This document shows, one piece after another, positions 22,850 to 25,490 of a stretch of 25,490 nt of DNA. Every line of letters begins with the position of its first letter. Positions within the stretch are counted from its first letter, which is position 1. The notes under the pieces are model-generated. The model was not told the origin of the DNA. It did no database searches and saw only the letters and a list, made by a program, of their open reading frames with translations. The translations under genes were made by a program, and so were the position numbers. This DNA is from Lachnospiraceae bacterium. Its GTDB lineage: Bacteria; Bacillota; Clostridia; Lachnospirales; Lachnospiraceae. The stretch lies in contig VSNQ01000063.1 in assembly GCA_009774395.1 (NCBI GenBank), positions 1-25,490 of the forward strand, in the 5' to 3' direction.

Positions 22850-24874
22850 TTATTTCCAAAAACAAAATGTCCGCTCTATCGCATAATAAAACTCCGGATG
22901 ATATTTCAGCATATAGCCGAATGTACCTGATATTCCTCTTAAAAAAGATACTGCAAAGGTATACACGGCAAGTATATACATAAATGACATTATTACTGAT
23001 GCCGTTTCCTGTGTCGTTGTTCGAATCGTATTTCCAACCAACAAAACTGCCACAATACATAATAAAGGTGCAATCTCCGCTGTATACCGCCATTCTACTC
23101 CCGCATTTAAAAATTCAAAAAGCATTACAATAGCACCCGTTATTGTAATAAACAGCAACGTAATTTTTGAAAATAACGCGTATTTACCAAACCACTTTTT
23201 CCATGCAAACGGCATAAACAATATCCACAACAACGGCACTTGGCTTAACAAAGGTGTTAATCCACTTCCAACAAAAAAATTTCCCGCATAATTATTGACT
23301 GGGTTTCCCGATGATACAAATGGAAAAACTGCATAAAACTGCAATGGCTGAAAAAGTCCAAGCCATAGAAGCACTGGAATTTCATAGATTGTATGCGTAT
23401 TGTGAAGCTGATCTTGCGCCGTAAGCTGGTAGGTTTGCCCAAATTCCAAAATACTGTCAAACCGCAGATAATTATAGACCGCTAACCCACTTCCAACCAA
23501 AATATATGGAATCATCAGCACGATAATATCCCTTATCCAATTTTTGGGCTTTTTTAATAAATACCGAATGCCAAAAGGAATCAACAACAGTGAATAAAAC
23601 AAGAGTGGTGGTCTGCATCCAACTGCCAGCGACAGACATAACCCACCTAAAAACAATAGAATCCAATTAGCACGTCTGTTTGTATACCATACTGTAAAAC
23701 ACCAAAATCCCATTGCAACGAATAAAAGTCCCACAGCATACAGCACCAGATAGAATGATGGTTCGGCTGCAAAATAAAAAATACTTGTTGCGGCATTTAA
23801 TATAATCAGTGCAATCCCTTCTAATCCAAACGAAATATCCGGCATAGTTGACCGAAAAATTTTGATGCTGGTAAGATCAAGAAAGACTAAATATAGGCAA
23901 TACGCGATAAGCACCACAATATTACATTGCAAATATACACCTGTCAATAGTTTATATGGCACAAAAAACAGCAATGCTGGCACAATGCCATAATAACAAT
24001 AATACTTTCCATTATAATATGCTGTATCCCATGAACATACAATATTTTCTGTTTGGCGAATACTTGTATCATAAGGATTTTCCATTGCTTTTAATTCCTC
24101 ACTGACTTCGATATCCAAATGAAGCTGTCCTTTTATCAAAGCATCCGTAAAATCACAGTTGTACATTAAATTCAATTTAATATCACTGTACGAATGAAAA
24201 TAAATCCAAATTGCAATAAAAATAAATCCAAAACAAACACCGATTAATGCAACATTATGAACTATTGTTTTCTCTTTTGCATGAAAAAATGCAATATATC
24301 TTACCCCATAAAAAAGTGCAAGAACCATAAATATTACTATAAACCGCATAAAGGAAAACTGAAATGGAACAGGTTTATTAATTTGCAGCTTGTTGAAGCA
24401 AAAAGCATACTCTTTTTCAAGATTATCCAGCCGCAAAATAAGCTGCTGCGACTTTCCTCGAAAATGACAGGTAAACCATTTTGTTTTATCTACGCCGCTT
24501 ACATATTCCCGTTCAAAACTCCGATAAAAATTTGCATTTGTTTCGTCTGTATAGCAAACTGTATAAGGCAGTACCCCGTTTGGTATATCCAAATCCAGAT
24601 ATACCGTTCCAATCTTGGTGTCAATATTGTTGATATGGATAAAAACAGGACTATGTTCTGTATTATTATATATTATTTTCCCATTATCCATATCAACCTC
24701 TGCATTTGTTATTTTTAGATCCTGTAAAGTGTATGTCTTTTGCTTATAATCTCCATTATTTTTAAGACGAAATGCATTTGCGTTGCATATCAAACATTCT
24801 ATCAATATGCAGATTACAAAAATCATCACAATAATGATAGCATGTCTGCGATAGGCAGCAGATAAGATTTCCAT
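22850..24874 (-). CDS. large polytopic membrane protein, possibly GT-C-type glycosyltransferase-like
   Basis: 674 residues. A membrane anchor lies at about 12-32. A predicted extracytoplasmic beta-rich domain of about 140 residues follows (YTLQDLKITNAEVDMDNGKI onward). From about 175 there are ten or more membrane helices. A loop after helix three reads NPYDTSIRQTEN, then SWDTAYYNGKYYCYYGIVPA leading into a hydrophobic segment. Further on are GCRPPLL and, near the end, EWRYTAEIAPLL. This layout, with acidic and aromatic residues in an early outer loop, resembles GT-C transferases that use polyprenyl-linked sugars, but the catalytic residues were not identified, so the role is inference. AAAGGAG lies 10 nt before the ATG. 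Confidence 0.75.
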   Translation of the reverse strand: MEILSAAYRRHAIIIVMIFVICILIECLICNANAFRLKNNGDYKQKTYTLQDLKITNAEVDMDNGKIIYNNTEHSPVFIHINNIDTKIGTVYLDLDIPNGVLPYTVCYTDETNANFYRSFEREYVSGVDKTKWFTCHFRGKSQQLILRLDNLEKEYAFCFNKLQINKPVPFQFSFMRFIVIFMVLALFYGVRYIAFFHAKEKTIVHNVALIGVCFGFIFIAIWIYFHSYSDIKLNLMYNCDFTDALIKGQLHLDIEVSEELKAMENPYDTSIRQTENIVCSWDTAYYNGKYYCYYGIVPALLFFVPYKLLTGVYLQCNIVVLIAYCLYLVFLDLTSIKIFRSTMPDISFGLEGIALIILNAATSIFYFAAEPSFYLVLYAVGLLFVAMGFWCFTVWYTNRRANWILLFLGGLCLSLAVGCRPPLLFYSLLLIPFGIRYLLKKPKNWIRDIIVLMIPYILVGSGLAVYNYLRFDSILEFGQTYQLTAQDQLHNTHTIYEIPVLLWLGLFQPLQFYAVFPFVSSGNPVNNYAGNFFVGSGLTPLLSQVPLLWILFMPFAWKKWFGKYALFSKITLLFITITGAIVMLFEFLNAGVEWRYTAEIAPLLCIVAVLLVGNTIRTTTQETASVIMSFMYILAVYTFAVSFLRGISGTFGYMLKYHPEFYYAIERTFCFWK

Positions 24875-24955
24875 TGTATTCTATCTCCTTTATTCCAATA
24901 ATTCTATATTAAGGATATCGTTATTGGAAGATTTTTAATCCTGTCTTTACATATT

Positions 24956-25363
24956 TCATTGTATTTTTAACTTTTTTGTGATTGTTCCTGTAAAGTCACC
25001 TTTTCCTGTAATAGTCACTTGAACTTTATTTTTTTGCTCAGCCCCATACTCCATTGTATAATCTGTTTCTTCTTTCAACACTTTTTTTGCATAAGTCAAT
25101 GTAAATCCCTTGGTTTTTGTTCCTTTAATAGATACCTTGGTTATCTTCTGGGGGTGAATACTAAAATCTGCCTGTTCTTGAATTCCTTCATAGTTTCCTT
25201 TCCCCTTTATTATGACCGTCGCTGTTCCCTTGTGAAGATTATTTTTATAAGTAATCGTATAATCTTTATTCTTCTTGAGCTTTTTATTCCCTGATTTTAC
25301 TGTAACTGATGGCTTTTGCAGTTTTCCGTTATATGTTTTTGCAGAAAATTGATAATTTTCCCA
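24956..25363 (-). pseudogene. C-terminal fragment of a surface protein with Ig-like repeats
   Basis: An open minus-strand frame of 135 codons with no plausible start: a TAA (25364-25366) precedes it and the only Met is about two-thirds of the way in. The product has two related Lys-rich modules. The first reads FSAKTYNGKLQKPSVTVKSG, then DYTITYKNNLHKGTATVIIK and GKGNYEG. The second reads GFTLTYAKKVLKEE, then DYTMEYG and VTITGKGDFTGTITKKLKIQ. The D-Y-T and G-K-G-x-[FY]-x-G pattern is typical of Ig-like repeats in clostridial surface proteins. Here the N-terminal part, including any signal peptide, is missing. Confidence 0.7.
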
Positions 25364-25420
25364 TTAGAGGATATTTAATTATTATTAAAGACTCTCACAA
25401 AAAACCGATATGCTTTTTCT

Positions 25421-25490
25421 TTATTGGTTATCCATCGTTAAATAATCAAGACTCACTCTTAGTGTGTCAGCAATCCCGAATGATACAGTA
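25421..25490 (-). CDS. XRE-type transcriptional regulator, C-terminal end (partial)
   Basis: The last 22 codons of a gene that continues beyond the window edge. The residues VSFGIADTLRVSLDYLTMDN followed by Gln and a stop match the final helix of Cro/CI-type HTH domains (I-A-x-x-L-x-V-S-x-D-Y-L). The stop is at 25421-25423. Only the end is visible, so the length and any extra domain are unknown. Confidence 0.55.
   Translation of the reverse strand, partial: TVSFGIADTLRVSLDYLTMDNQ

Overview
The window looks like chromosome from a low-GC, spore-forming member of the Clostridia, and the Lachnospiraceae are a reasonable guess. The reasons are AT-rich intergenic DNA, strong AGGAGG-type ribosome sites, a GerA/SpoVAF-type spore protein, a soluble chemoreceptor, a secreted galactanase lipoprotein and lysine-rich Ig-like surface repeats. 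The genus cannot be named from the sequence alone.

Left part (1-5770, plus strand): a cytoplasmic methyl-accepting chemotaxis protein with a C-terminal zinc-binding CZB domain, a GerA/SpoVAF-family germination protein, and a modular GH53 endo-beta-1,4-galactanase lipoprotein. A 149-bp near-perfect palindrome lies just upstream of the galactanase.

Middle (5860-11650, almost all minus strand): an accessory zone showing decay. It holds a small membrane protein, the last 66 codons of a histidine kinase cut by the end of a degenerate IS200/IS605-type tnpB relic, two GNAT acetyltransferases around a short PAS protein, and about 800 bp without a convincing gene. That stretch carries a MITE-like element, a three-hairpin element and a 39-bp tandem repeat. 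The repeat abuts an ABC permease that has lost its last membrane segment, and no substrate-binding protein gene is nearby. The ATPase of this nitrate/sulfonate/taurine-type transporter and an MscS channel follow.

Right part (11757-22207): amino-acid biosynthesis. Reading along the minus strand, leuB-ilvD-ilvB, an L,D-transpeptidase, then serC-serA form a head-to-tail array behind a good promoter. A DUF1015 gene lies beyond serA on the same strand with its own candidate promoter. A 90-residue protein of unknown function sits on the opposite strand between serA and DUF1015, behind a strong promoter and a long hairpin-forming leader.

Far right (22326-25490, minus strand): yajC with a clear promoter and terminator, a 674-residue polytopic membrane protein, a start-less fragment of an Ig-like surface protein, and at the edge the C-terminus of a probable XRE-type regulator.

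The least expected content is the repeats. There are two families of small palindromic elements with two copies each, plus two single-copy structured elements. One palindrome forms most of the leader of the 90-residue protein gene. No complete new defence or mobile system is evident.
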